Shown in pieces: positions 16,337 through 24,352 of a stretch of 64,000 bases of DNA. Where the stretch lies: NCBI GenBank assembly GCA_035532035.1, contig DATKRS010000004.1:124001-188000 (forward strand). Direction: 5' to 3'. The notes below the pieces were generated by a model. It searched no databases and had not been told where the DNA came from. It saw only the letters and a program-made list of their open reading frames with translations. The DNA comes from Candidatus Dormiibacterota bacterium. GTDB lineage: Bacteria > Vulcanimicrobiota > Vulcanimicrobiia > Vulcanimicrobiales > Vulcanimicrobiaceae. The position numbers and the translations under genes are program-made. Each line of letters starts with the position of its first letter. The stretch's first letter is position 1.

Positions 16337-16722
16337 CGCAGCGCAGAGTCGCCCTCCGCCTGAAGGTTCCCGACACGACCGCGTACACGGCGCTCGTGGC
16401 TTTACGGCGCCTCGGCGTGCCGGTGGCGCGCGTCGAACGCGCAACGCTGATTGCCGTACCCGCGGGCGACGACGACGCGGCGCTCGAGTGCGTCCGGCGC
16501 GACGAGTCCCTCTTCAACCCGAATCTCCACGAGATCGAGGTCGTGCGGCTTGGCGCGCCCGGGGCTGGCGAAATCTGGATCCGCGCGGACGAGGCCTCAT
16601 CGATGCAGGCATGGCGTCTCACCGACGAGCAGGGTCTTCCCGTTCCGCCGCCGGTCCTCGAGCGCGCGCGGGATGCCCTGCTGTGCAACCCTGCGATTGA
16701 AACGGCGGTCGTCGGCTCGTGA
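16333..16722 (+). CDS. Divergent PurS-like protein (129 aa)
   Basis: Sits between purQ and purP with 4-nt overlaps on both sides, where PurS, the small bridging subunit of the PurLQS complex, is expected. N-terminus VALRLKVPDTTAYTALVALRRLG and the end of the first half, NPNLHEIEVV (62-71), resemble the beta-alpha-beta start and the NPVIEDY-type end of PurS. A second NPAIETAVV (119-127) closes the C-terminal half. Ordinary PurS is about 80 residues, so this one is longer and may be an internal duplication. Assignment rests on position and weak pattern similarity; an unrelated subunit is possible. Confidence 0.6.
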   Translation: MTQRRVALRLKVPDTTAYTALVALRRLGVPVARVERATLIAVPAGDDDAALECVRRDESLFNPNLHEIEVVRLGAPGAGEIWIRADEASSMQAWRLTDEQGLPVPPPVLERARDALLCNPAIETAVVGS

Positions 16723-17741
16723 ACCTTCCGTACGCAATCGCGACGCTCGGATCGCATTCGGCCCTGCAAATCCTCAAGGGCGCGCACGACGAAGGGTTTC
16801 CGACGCTTGCCATCGTCAACGCCGAGACGGAGAGCCTCTATCGTTCTTTCGGTTTCGTCGACGAGGTGATCTCGTTACCGCGCTATGCGGATTTTCCGTC
16901 GATCGTCGCGGAGCTTCAGAAGCGGCGGGTTATCATCGTGCCGCACGGATCCTTCGTCGCGTATCTATCGCTCGAGGAGCACAAGCGGATGACGATTCCG
17001 TACTTCGGGAACAAAGCCGTATTGGATTGGGAAGCCAGCCGCGACCTCCAACGCGACTGGCTCTCGCGTGCCGGACTGCTTCTGCCGCGCCAGTTCCACA
17101 GCGGAGCCGAGATCGACCGGCCGGTCATCGTAAAGCTCTATGGAGCGGCCGGAGGCAAGGGGTATATGTTCATTCGTGACGCGGTGGATTTCGAGGCGCG
17201 TGCAGCGCGCCTGCAAGAGGCGTACATCATCCAGGAGTACGTCATCGGCGTACCGCTGTACATTCATTACTTCTATTCGCCGATCGAGAACCGCCTGGAG
17301 ATTCTCTCGATGGACCGCCGGTACGAGACGAACGTCGACTCCTTAGGGCGCATTCCGGCCGCTGCGCAGGAGGGCATGAACGTCGATCCTTCGTACGTCG
17401 TCGTCGGCAACCAGCCGGTGAGCCTGCGCGAATCGATGCTCGCGCAAGCGTATCTCATGGGAGAGAACGTCGTGCGCGTGAGCCGCGAGCTCTGCGGGCC
17501 GAAGGGATTGTTCGGCGCCTTCTGCATCGAGACGATCATCACGCCGGACATGCAGTTTTACGTGATGGAGATCTCGGCGCGGATCGTCGCCGGAACGAAC
17601 CTTTTTATCGACGGCTCTCCGTATTCGTACCTGTACTACTCGGAGCCGATGTCGACCGGCAGGCGGATCGCTCGCGAGCTGAAGAACGCGCTGCTGAGCA
17701 ATACGCTCGCGACGGTGCTGGATGATTCGAGCGTCCTGTAG
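16719..17741 (+). CDS. purP: Archaeal-type FAICAR synthetase (formate ligase, ATP-grasp)
   Basis: PurP makes FAICAR from AICAR, formate and ATP, the step done in most bacteria by PurH with formyl-tetrahydrofolate. Seen in order: IATLGSHSALQILKGAHDEG (AICAR binding start), VPHGSFVAYLSLEEH, IPYFGNKAVL, ATP-grasp glycine loop YGAAGGKGYMF, YIIQEYVIGVPLYIHYFYS, MDRRYETNVD, MEISARIVAGTNLFIDGSPYS and STGRRIARELK. This matches Methanocaldococcus-type PurP almost block for block. 340 residues, full length. It overlaps the purS-like gene by 4 nt, so it belongs to the purine operon. Rare in bacteria. Confidence 0.92.
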   Translation: MNLPYAIATLGSHSALQILKGAHDEGFPTLAIVNAETESLYRSFGFVDEVISLPRYADFPSIVAELQKRRVIIVPHGSFVAYLSLEEHKRMTIPYFGNKAVLDWEASRDLQRDWLSRAGLLLPRQFHSGAEIDRPVIVKLYGAAGGKGYMFIRDAVDFEARAARLQEAYIIQEYVIGVPLYIHYFYSPIENRLEILSMDRRYETNVDSLGRIPAAAQEGMNVDPSYVVVGNQPVSLRESMLAQAYLMGENVVRVSRELCGPKGLFGAFCIETIITPDMQFYVMEISARIVAGTNLFIDGSPYSYLYYSEPMSTGRRIARELKNALLSNTLATVLDDSSVL

Positions 17742-18846
17742 CGCGGCGCTGCTCGCGATCGCACTCTGCATCGTCCCATGCACCGCGCGCGCGACGCTCG
17801 AGGCCGATCCGCACGTGCTTTACCAGCAGATGAAAGCGGCCTACGCAAAGGCGCAGGCCAACGGTTGGGACTACTTCGATCAGCTCTCGTACTTGTCGAC
17901 GATTTTCAACGCCGGCCGCGCGTACTCGCTGCAGCGGCCTGACGACCCCGCGTACGGCGAGCTGGCAACGCTGACCGTCCAGATCGGAGCCGCGCTGCAT
18001 TACGATCCGCTCACCAATCACGACGCTGCGACGTGGTACGTCCGCGAAGCGTCCGTCTGGGTGATGAACCACGTCAACGATCCGGATCTCGTTCAGTCGG
18101 CCCAAACCTTGCTCGAGCGGGTCGACGCGGAAGACGGCGATCACCCCGTGGCGCTCGCGCGCTTCGCTGACGAGGACGCCGACGCGCTCGCCCAGCAGTT
18201 TCCGCACGAAGTTCAAGCCGACGTGCTGCCGTTGGAGGCCGACTGGCGCGGATGGGAGCTGACGCACGACCCGGCCTGGCGTTCGAAGGCGCTCGCGCGT
18301 GCAGCGCAGCCGGCATTCCCCATCGCCAATCTTCCCGACTCGTATGCAGGCGCATTCGTCGATGCCGCACGGGCCGCGATCGCCAACGTTCCCGGCTACA
18401 CGGCAGACGATCGTGCGAACGCCGCGATCGCCGTCGAGCGGCTCCGCAGGCTCGGAAAGCTGGAGATCATCGCGCATTTGAGCGTCATGCCGCACGACGT
18501 CTATATGACGACGCTCGCTCCTGCGGACGAATACTTCGGGCCGCTGCGCATGTCGGTGCTCGGCATCGAGAACGAGATGAAGCGCGTAAACTTCATGCTC
18601 GATTATCGCTACGGAAATCGTGAGAGCGGCGCCGCGCTCGAGGTCGCGCGCTCCGTTGACGACATGCATAGAGTCTATCCCCGCGATCGCGACATGGCGA
18701 AACTGCTCTACGCGTGCATCCGGATGCTCGGGCGCATGTCGACGCCGGCAGTGGAAGAAGAAGCGCGCCACTTGCGGGGCGTCCTCACGGTCGAATATCA
18801 GGACTCGCCGCAGGCGCAGGCACTGCTCGGAGATGCTCTACCGTGA
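17722..18846 (+). CDS. Exported protein, unknown
   Basis: A 374-residue protein with a clear signal peptide: basic start, hydrophobic stretch SAALLAIALCIVPC and an ATARA-type cleavage region ending near residue 25. The mature part is helical and acidic, with tetratricopeptide-like spacing but no clear repeat consensus. Starts 20 nt inside the end of purP. Periplasmic location is expected; function unknown. It separates the purine block from the cytochrome bd genes. Confidence 0.7.
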   Translation: MIRASCSAALLAIALCIVPCTARATLEADPHVLYQQMKAAYAKAQANGWDYFDQLSYLSTIFNAGRAYSLQRPDDPAYGELATLTVQIGAALHYDPLTNHDAATWYVREASVWVMNHVNDPDLVQSAQTLLERVDAEDGDHPVALARFADEDADALAQQFPHEVQADVLPLEADWRGWELTHDPAWRSKALARAAQPAFPIANLPDSYAGAFVDAARAAIANVPGYTADDRANAAIAVERLRRLGKLEIIAHLSVMPHDVYMTTLAPADEYFGPLRMSVLGIENEMKRVNFMLDYRYGNRESGAALEVARSVDDMHRVYPRDRDMAKLLYACIRMLGRMSTPAVEEEARHLRGVLTVEYQDSPQAQALLGDALP

Positions 18847-18858
18847 ACGTCGCGTAGC

Positions 18859-20178
18859 GTGAGCGCGGTTCTCGTCGATCGGATGCAGTTCGCCTTCACG
18901 GTGATGTTTCATTATTTGTTTCCCATCGCGACGATGGGCCTCGCGCCGTTCGTCGCGTGGTACACGTACAAGGCTGCCGGCGGCCGGGACGAGGAAGCGC
19001 AGCGTGCGGCGCGCTTCTGGATGAAGATCTTTGCGATCAACTTCGCTGCCGGCGTCGTAACTGGAATCCCGATGGAGTTTCAGTTCGGGACGAACTGGGC
19101 GGCATTCGCAGCGAGGACCGGAGCGGTTGTCGGGCAACCGCTTGCGCTCGAAGGCGTCTACGCGTTCTTCCTCGAGTCCGTCTTCCTCGGCGTCTTGTTC
19201 TATGGCCGTCGCTTCGTGGGCGCGAGGCTGCACGCGCTCTCCGCGGTCTTGGTGTGCCTTGGCGCATGGCTTTCCGGGTACTTCATCGTGTGCACGGATG
19301 CGTGGATGCAGCATCCCGTCGGCTACACCATCGTCCCCGATGGGCGCATCGGCTTGACGAACCTCGGGGCCGTACTGCTTTCGCGTTTCGCATTGTGGCA
19401 GGTTGCGCACGTTCTGACCGGTGCGCTCATCAGCGGAGGCTTTATCGTGGCGGGTGTCGGCGCGTACTATCTCCTCGCGCACCGTAACGAAGCGCTCGGG
19501 CGGCGATTCGTGCGAGACGGAACGATCGTCGGACTGCTCTTTTCGTTGATTGCGATCTTTCCGACGGGCGACGGAAACGGCGCCGACGTCACACGGTGGC
19601 AGCCGGCAAAACTGGCGGCTATGGAGGGGTTGTTCACGTCTCAAGCGGGCGCGCCGCTGGCGATTATCGGGATGCCGGATGTGAAACAGCAGCGTCTCGT
19701 CGATCCGATCTACGTGCCGCGTCTTCTGAGTTATCTGGCGTACGGTAACTGGAAGGCCAACGTTCGCGGAATCGACGCGTACCCGTCGGCGCTACGTCCG
19801 CCTATCGAGCTCACCTACTACGCCTATCATATCATGGTTGGGCTCGGCACGATCTTTGTCGCCGTGTGTGCCCTTGGCGGCGTATTACTCGTGTCGGGAA
19901 AGCTTTACGGTGCGCGCCCCGTCTTGTGGGCGCTCATGCTGCTGATGCCTTTCCCGTACATCGCAAACGAAGCGGGCTGGATCGTCACCGAGGTAGGCCG
20001 GCAGCCGTGGATCGTCTACGGCGTGATGAGAACCAGCGCTGCAGCCTCGGCCACCGTTCCGGCGGGCGAGGCGCTCTTTACGCTCCTAGGCTTCGCGGGG
20101 ATGTACTTCGTGCTCGGCGTTCTGGTTCTGCATCTTATGCTGCGAGAGATCGGGAAGGGTCCGGTCAGCGCGCCATGA
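18859..20178 (+). CDS. cydA: Cytochrome bd quinol oxidase subunit I
   Basis: Inner-membrane oxidase subunit that takes electrons from quinol and carries hemes b558, b595 and d. Features: FHYLFPIATMG near the N-terminus with the heme-b595 His, GRQPWIVYG (CydA signature) near residue 378, and nine hydrophobic segments. The loop between membrane segments that binds quinol (KLAAMEGLF region) is short, as in cyanide-insensitive (CioA-like) enzymes, and the protein has 439 residues, shorter than the long-loop E. coli form. GTG start, 12 nt after the preceding gene. ATGA overlap with cydB. Confidence 0.93.
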   Translation: MSAVLVDRMQFAFTVMFHYLFPIATMGLAPFVAWYTYKAAGGRDEEAQRAARFWMKIFAINFAAGVVTGIPMEFQFGTNWAAFAARTGAVVGQPLALEGVYAFFLESVFLGVLFYGRRFVGARLHALSAVLVCLGAWLSGYFIVCTDAWMQHPVGYTIVPDGRIGLTNLGAVLLSRFALWQVAHVLTGALISGGFIVAGVGAYYLLAHRNEALGRRFVRDGTIVGLLFSLIAIFPTGDGNGADVTRWQPAKLAAMEGLFTSQAGAPLAIIGMPDVKQQRLVDPIYVPRLLSYLAYGNWKANVRGIDAYPSALRPPIELTYYAYHIMVGLGTIFVAVCALGGVLLVSGKLYGARPVLWALMLLMPFPYIANEAGWIVTEVGRQPWIVYGVMRTSAAASATVPAGEALFTLLGFAGMYFVLGVLVLHLMLREIGKGPVSAP

Positions 20179-21167
20179 CCATCGCAGCGTTTGCCTTGGT
20201 CGCGTGCATGTTGACCGTCTATGTGATGCTCGACGGCTACGACCTCGGCATCGCGACGTCGCTGTCGGCGGTGGCGAGAAACGAGCGCGAACGAGCGGCT
20301 GCAATACGTGCGATAGGTCCCTTCTGGAACGGCAACGAGGTTTGGCTCATCGCCACGGGTGCCGTGCTCTTCGCGCTCTTCCCCAAGGCGTATGCCTCGG
20401 CGTTCTCAGGATTCTATCTTCCATTCATCGTGGTGCTTTGGCTGCTGATGTTCCGAGGGATTGCGATGGAACTACGCGGACACTTCGACAGCGTCCTATG
20501 GCGAGAGTTCTGGGATGCGGCCTTTTCGGCATCGAGCGCGTTGCTGTTGGCCCTCTTCGGCATCGCACTCGGCAACTTGCTGCGCGGCCTTCCTTTGGAC
20601 GCGCACGGGTATTTCATGGGGACGCTCGCGTATCTTCTCAACGGCTACGCGCTGCTCGTCGGCATCTTTGCGGTCCTCGTGCTCGTGCAGCACGGGCTCG
20701 CATTTTTGAGTCTACGTGTCGATGGCGCATTTTCTCAGCGCGTACGCGGCCTCGCCTCGCACCTTTGGTGGGTGAGCGCCGGCGGCTACGTCGCGGTGAC
20801 GGCCGCGACCTTCGCGGTGCGCGGATCCACGCTCGCTCTCTCACCCGTGGCCCCGGTTGCGCTGCTCTCGATCGTTGCGTTACTGCTGTTGCGGCGATGG
20901 ATCTTGCGCGAGCGTGACGTTGCCGCATTCCTTGCCTCGTGCGCGTTCGTCTCGACGCTTCTCGCGGAGGCGGCTGCGACGATCTTTCCGTACCTGCTTC
21001 CGGCGCGGCCGCTCGGACATGGCGGTCTCTCAATATACGACGCCCAGCCCAATCCGATTGCCCTCGTCACCGCGTTCGTGACCACGATCGCCGGGCTCAC
21101 CGTCGTCGTTGCGTACTCGGCGTTCGTGGCTCGGCGGATGATGGAGAGAATTCGCGTTGATGACTGA
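20175..21167 (+). CDS. cydB: Cytochrome bd quinol oxidase subunit II
   Basis: The second membrane subunit of the bd oxidase, 330 residues. Typical N-terminus VMLDGYDLGIA followed by IGPFWNGNEVWLI, then eight or so membrane segments. Start ATG 20175 in a 4-nt overlap with cydA. No small CydX-like gene or cydCD assembly genes are visible next to it. The end overlaps the following PurP-type ligase by 8 nt. Confidence 0.93.
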   Translation: MTIAAFALVACMLTVYVMLDGYDLGIATSLSAVARNERERAAAIRAIGPFWNGNEVWLIATGAVLFALFPKAYASAFSGFYLPFIVVLWLLMFRGIAMELRGHFDSVLWREFWDAAFSASSALLLALFGIALGNLLRGLPLDAHGYFMGTLAYLLNGYALLVGIFAVLVLVQHGLAFLSLRVDGAFSQRVRGLASHLWWVSAGGYVAVTAATFAVRGSTLALSPVAPVALLSIVALLLLRRWILRERDVAAFLASCAFVSTLLAEAAATIFPYLLPARPLGHGGLSIYDAQPNPIALVTAFVTTIAGLTVVVAYSAFVARRMMERIRVDD

Positions 21168-22257
21168 CATCGCGCTCTGCTGCATCGGCAGCCATTCCGC
21201 GCTCGATGTCGCCGCCGGCGCTCGCGCGCAAGGGTTGCGTAGCCTGGTCGTGACGGCCCGCGGCCGCGAGCGCACGTACACGCAGTATTTTCGGCGTCAC
21301 GCCGGGCCGCCGCAGCGTGGCTGCGTCGACGAGGTGATCGAGCTCGAGGAGTTCGCGCAGATCCTCGACGCGGACGTTCAATCGTTGCTGCTCGAGCGCA
21401 ATGCCATCTTCGTCCCCAATCGCTCGTTCGAAGTGTACCTGCGCCAACGCTACACGTACGACGAGATCGAACGAGGCATGCGGGTGCCGTTCTTCGGAAA
21501 CCGCCGGTTGTTGCGCGCCGAGGAACGAGACGAAAGCGACAACCAGTATGCGCTCCTCCGGCGAGCCGGAATCCTCCACCCGCTGCAGTTTTCTGCGCCC
21601 GAGGAGATCGACCGGCTCGTCATGGTGAAGGCGCCGCACGCGCGCGTGACGTTCGAGCGCGCATTCTTTCTCTGCTCGTCGCCGCGGGAGTACCGCGAAG
21701 CGGCCGCGAGGCTCATCGACGAAGGCGCGTTGAGCGAGGCCGGCCTCGCGAGCGCCGTGATCGAGGAGTATCTGCTCGGGCCCGCCATCAACCTCAACTT
21801 CTTTTACTCACCGGTGTTACGCGAGCTCGAATTGCTCGGGACCGACATGCGGCGGCAGACGAACCTCGAGGGGCTGCGAAACGTTCCACCGAGTGCGTTC
21901 GATGCCGTGCGGACGATTCCGATGCGCCTCGAGGAAGCCGGTCATATCGCCGCGACGATGACCGAGTCGATGCTCGAATCGGCATTTGCGATGGGTGAGG
22001 CCTTCGTCGCGGCGGCGCGCGAGGCGATGCCTCCGGGCGTCATCGGGCCGTTCGCGTTGCAGTGCGCGATCGTTGCAGGCCCGCCGAAGGCGCTCGTCTG
22101 CTACGATGTTTCCTTGCGTATCCCGGGCTCGCCGGGAACGCGCTTCACGCCCTACTCGAGCTACCGTTGGCACCGCGACGTCTCCGTCGGCGAGAGAATC
22201 GCCATGGAAGTAGTCATGGCACGCGATGCGGAATGCCTCGACGCTGTTTGCACCTAG
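21160..22257 (+). CDS. Second PurP-type ATP-grasp ligase
   Basis: A 365-residue paralogue of PurP. Shared blocks: CCIGSHSALDVAAGARAQGL, FVPNRSFEVYLRQRY, VPFFGNRRLLRAEERDE, VIEEYLLGPAINLNFFYS, LGTDMRRQTNLEGL, TMTESMLESAF and VGERIAMEV. The glycine loop GAAGGKGY of the first copy is replaced by VKAPHARVTFERAFF. Archaea often carry two PurP types, and this one resembles the second. It may be a true FAICAR synthetase, or act on another amide. Start ATG 21160 is inside the end of cydB; tpx follows. Confidence 0.8.
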   Translation: MTDIALCCIGSHSALDVAAGARAQGLRSLVVTARGRERTYTQYFRRHAGPPQRGCVDEVIELEEFAQILDADVQSLLLERNAIFVPNRSFEVYLRQRYTYDEIERGMRVPFFGNRRLLRAEERDESDNQYALLRRAGILHPLQFSAPEEIDRLVMVKAPHARVTFERAFFLCSSPREYREAAARLIDEGALSEAGLASAVIEEYLLGPAINLNFFYSPVLRELELLGTDMRRQTNLEGLRNVPPSAFDAVRTIPMRLEEAGHIAATMTESMLESAFAMGEAFVAAAREAMPPGVIGPFALQCAIVAGPPKALVCYDVSLRIPGSPGTRFTPYSSYRWHRDVSVGERIAMEVVMARDAECLDAVCT

Positions 22258-22273
22258 GAGTTAGGAGGTTTCG

Positions 22274-22810
22274 ATGACGACCCACGTAGTAACCGAGCGC
22301 CCGGGCGCCGTAACGTTCAAAGGCGAGCCGAAGACGCTCGTCGGACCGGAGCTGCGCGTCGGAGATCCGCTGCCGCAGTTCACGCTGGTGGGAGCGGACC
22401 TCCAGCCGGTGACGCCGCAGCGTCTCAGCGAGGGAAAACGTGCGGCGCTGCTGATCGTCGTTCCATCGCTCGATACGGGCGTATGCTCCCTCGAGTCGAA
22501 GACGTTCAACGCGCGCGTCGGGGAGCTGCCCGAGGGCGTCACGGCGTATGTCGTGAGCCGCGATCTTCCCTTCGCACAGGCGCGCTGGGCGAAGGAGCAG
22601 GGCGACGTCAGGCTCCAGATGCTCTCCGATTATCTCGATCACAGCTTCGGACGCGCTACGGGTCTCGAGATCAAAGAGCTCGGCCTGCTTGCGCGCGCGG
22701 TAATCGTCGTCGGGAGTGAGGGTCGCGTGCGCTACGTGCAACTCGTGCGCGAGGTCGCGCAGGAACCGAACTACGACGAGGCGATCGCTGCGGCGAGGAG
22801 CGCCGTATAG
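22274..22810 (+). CDS. tpx: Thiol peroxidase (Tpx-type peroxiredoxin)
   Basis: A 178-residue atypical peroxiredoxin that reduces hydroperoxides. Peroxidatic Cys71 is in PSLDTGVCSLESKTF; the rest shows VGDPLPQFTL, SRDLPFAQARW and LLARAVIVV as in Tpx. The resolving cysteine that E. coli Tpx has after the PFAQ block is replaced here (ARWAKEQ), and Cys71 is the only cysteine in the protein, so it would have to work as a 1-Cys enzyme with an external thiol. Excellent AGGAGG ribosome site (22263-22268). Its stop TAG overlaps the proposed guaA start. Confidence 0.9.
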   Translation: MTTHVVTERPGAVTFKGEPKTLVGPELRVGDPLPQFTLVGADLQPVTPQRLSEGKRAALLIVVPSLDTGVCSLESKTFNARVGELPEGVTAYVVSRDLPFAQARWAKEQGDVRLQMLSDYLDHSFGRATGLEIKELGLLARAVIVVGSEGRVRYVQLVREVAQEPNYDEAIAAARSAV

Positions 22811-24339
22811 TCTTCATACTCGACTTCGGCGCGCAGTACAGCCAGCTGATCGCGCGCAGGACGCGCGAGCTCGGCATCTACTGCGAGATACTGCCTCACG
22901 ATACGCCTTGGAGTACGCTTGCGCCACGTGCTCCGAAGGCCATCGTGCTGACCGGCGGCCCGGAGTCGGTGCTCGTCCCCGACGCGCCCAGGCTCGATCC
23001 GGCAATTCTCACGAGCGGGGTCCCCGTGTTCGGGATCTGCTACGGCATGCAGCTTCTTGCGCGCGAACTCGGGGGGGAGCTCGTGAAGCTCGACCGAGCC
23101 GAGTACGGCCCTGCCATCCTGCACGTCGAGGCGCGCGAGTCTGCGCTCTTCGCGGGCGTCCCGGAGACGTCGCGCGTCTGGATGTCGCACGGCGACTCCG
23201 TCGTGCGGCTTCCCGCCGGGTTTGCGACGCTTGCCTCCACCGAGCGCTGCGCCGTTGCGTCGATGGGTGACGCCGCGCGGCGCATCTACGGCGTGCAGTT
23301 TCACCCCGAGGTCGTGCACACCGAGTACGGTCGCGCAGTGCTCGCGAATGCTCTGCACGAGATCGCCGCCGTGCCCGCCGATTGGGCGATGGAGTCGTTC
23401 GTCGACGAGTCGATCGCGCAGATTCGCTCGACCCTCGGAAACGCGCGCGCGATCTGCGCTCTCTCGGGCGGCGTCGACTCGGCGGTGGCGGCCACGCTGG
23501 TGGCTCGCGCGGTCGGCGAGCAGTTGACGTGCGTCTTCGTCGACCATGGCTTGCTGCGCGCCGGCGAAGCCGAGCAGGTCGTGGCGGCCTTTCGCGACGT
23601 GCTGCAGCTGGACGTGCGCGTCGTGGACGCCCGCGAGCGCTTCCTGCAGGCATTGCGCGGCGTGGAGGATCCGGAACGCAAACGCATCGCCATCGGGCAC
23701 GAGTTCATCGGCGTTTTTGAGGAGGCGGCGCGCGCGATTCCCGGCGCGCGCTTTCTCGTGCAAGGAACGCTCTACCCTGACGTCATCGAATCGAAGACGC
23801 CGCAGAGCAAGGCCGGTCACAAGATCAAGTCGCATCATAACGTCGGCGGGCTTCCGGAGCGCATGAAGCTGGAGTTACTGGAGCCCTTGCGTTCGCTCTT
23901 CAAGGACGAGGTGCGTGCGCTCGGGCGCGTCCTCGGACTGCCCGAGCCCATCGTGAGCCGCCAGCCCTTTCCGGGACCGGGCTTGGCGGTTCGCATCATC
24001 GGCGACGTCACCGAAGAACGTCTGCGCATCGTGCGCGAAGCGGACGCGATCGTGCGCGAGGAGATCGATGCCGCGCCCCTCGACCCGCACCCGTGGCAGT
24101 ACTTCGCCGTGCTGACCCCCGTGCGCAGCGTCGGCGTCATGGGTGACGGCCGCACGTACGCGAACCTCGTCGCGGTCCGCGCGATCACGAGCGAGGACGG
24201 CATGACCGCGGATTGGGCGCGCCTTCCGCCGGAGTTGCTCGAGCGCATCTCGACGCGCATCGTCAACGAAGTCCGCGGCGTCAACCGCGTTGCGTACGAC
24301 ATCACCTCAAAGCCCCCGGCAACCGTCGAATGGGAATGA
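22807..24339 (+). CDS. guaA: GMP synthase (glutamine-hydrolysing), probable ATA start
   Basis: Makes GMP from XMP. Glutaminase half: LDFGAQYSQLIARR, GICYGMQLLA (nucleophile), FHPEVVHTEYG. Synthetase half: PP-loop LSGGVDSAVAA, VFVDHGLLR, dimer end with RGVNRVAYDITSKPPATVEWE. The first ATG/GTG/TTG in frame is GTG 22945, which would delete the first 46 residues including the conserved DFG block. ATA 22807 gives the normal 510-residue length, has AGGAG at 22796-22800 with 6-nt spacing, and overlaps the tpx stop by 4 nt (ATAG), the same architecture as its neighbours. Confidence 0.93.
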   Translation: MVFILDFGAQYSQLIARRTRELGIYCEILPHDTPWSTLAPRAPKAIVLTGGPESVLVPDAPRLDPAILTSGVPVFGICYGMQLLARELGGELVKLDRAEYGPAILHVEARESALFAGVPETSRVWMSHGDSVVRLPAGFATLASTERCAVASMGDAARRIYGVQFHPEVVHTEYGRAVLANALHEIAAVPADWAMESFVDESIAQIRSTLGNARAICALSGGVDSAVAATLVARAVGEQLTCVFVDHGLLRAGEAEQVVAAFRDVLQLDVRVVDARERFLQALRGVEDPERKRIAIGHEFIGVFEEAARAIPGARFLVQGTLYPDVIESKTPQSKAGHKIKSHHNVGGLPERMKLELLEPLRSLFKDEVRALGRVLGLPEPIVSRQPFPGPGLAVRIIGDVTEERLRIVREADAIVREEIDAAPLDPHPWQYFAVLTPVRSVGVMGDGRTYANLVAVRAITSEDGMTADWARLPPELLERISTRIVNEVRGVNRVAYDITSKPPATVEWE

Positions 24340-24352
24340 GCGGGCGCCGGTG

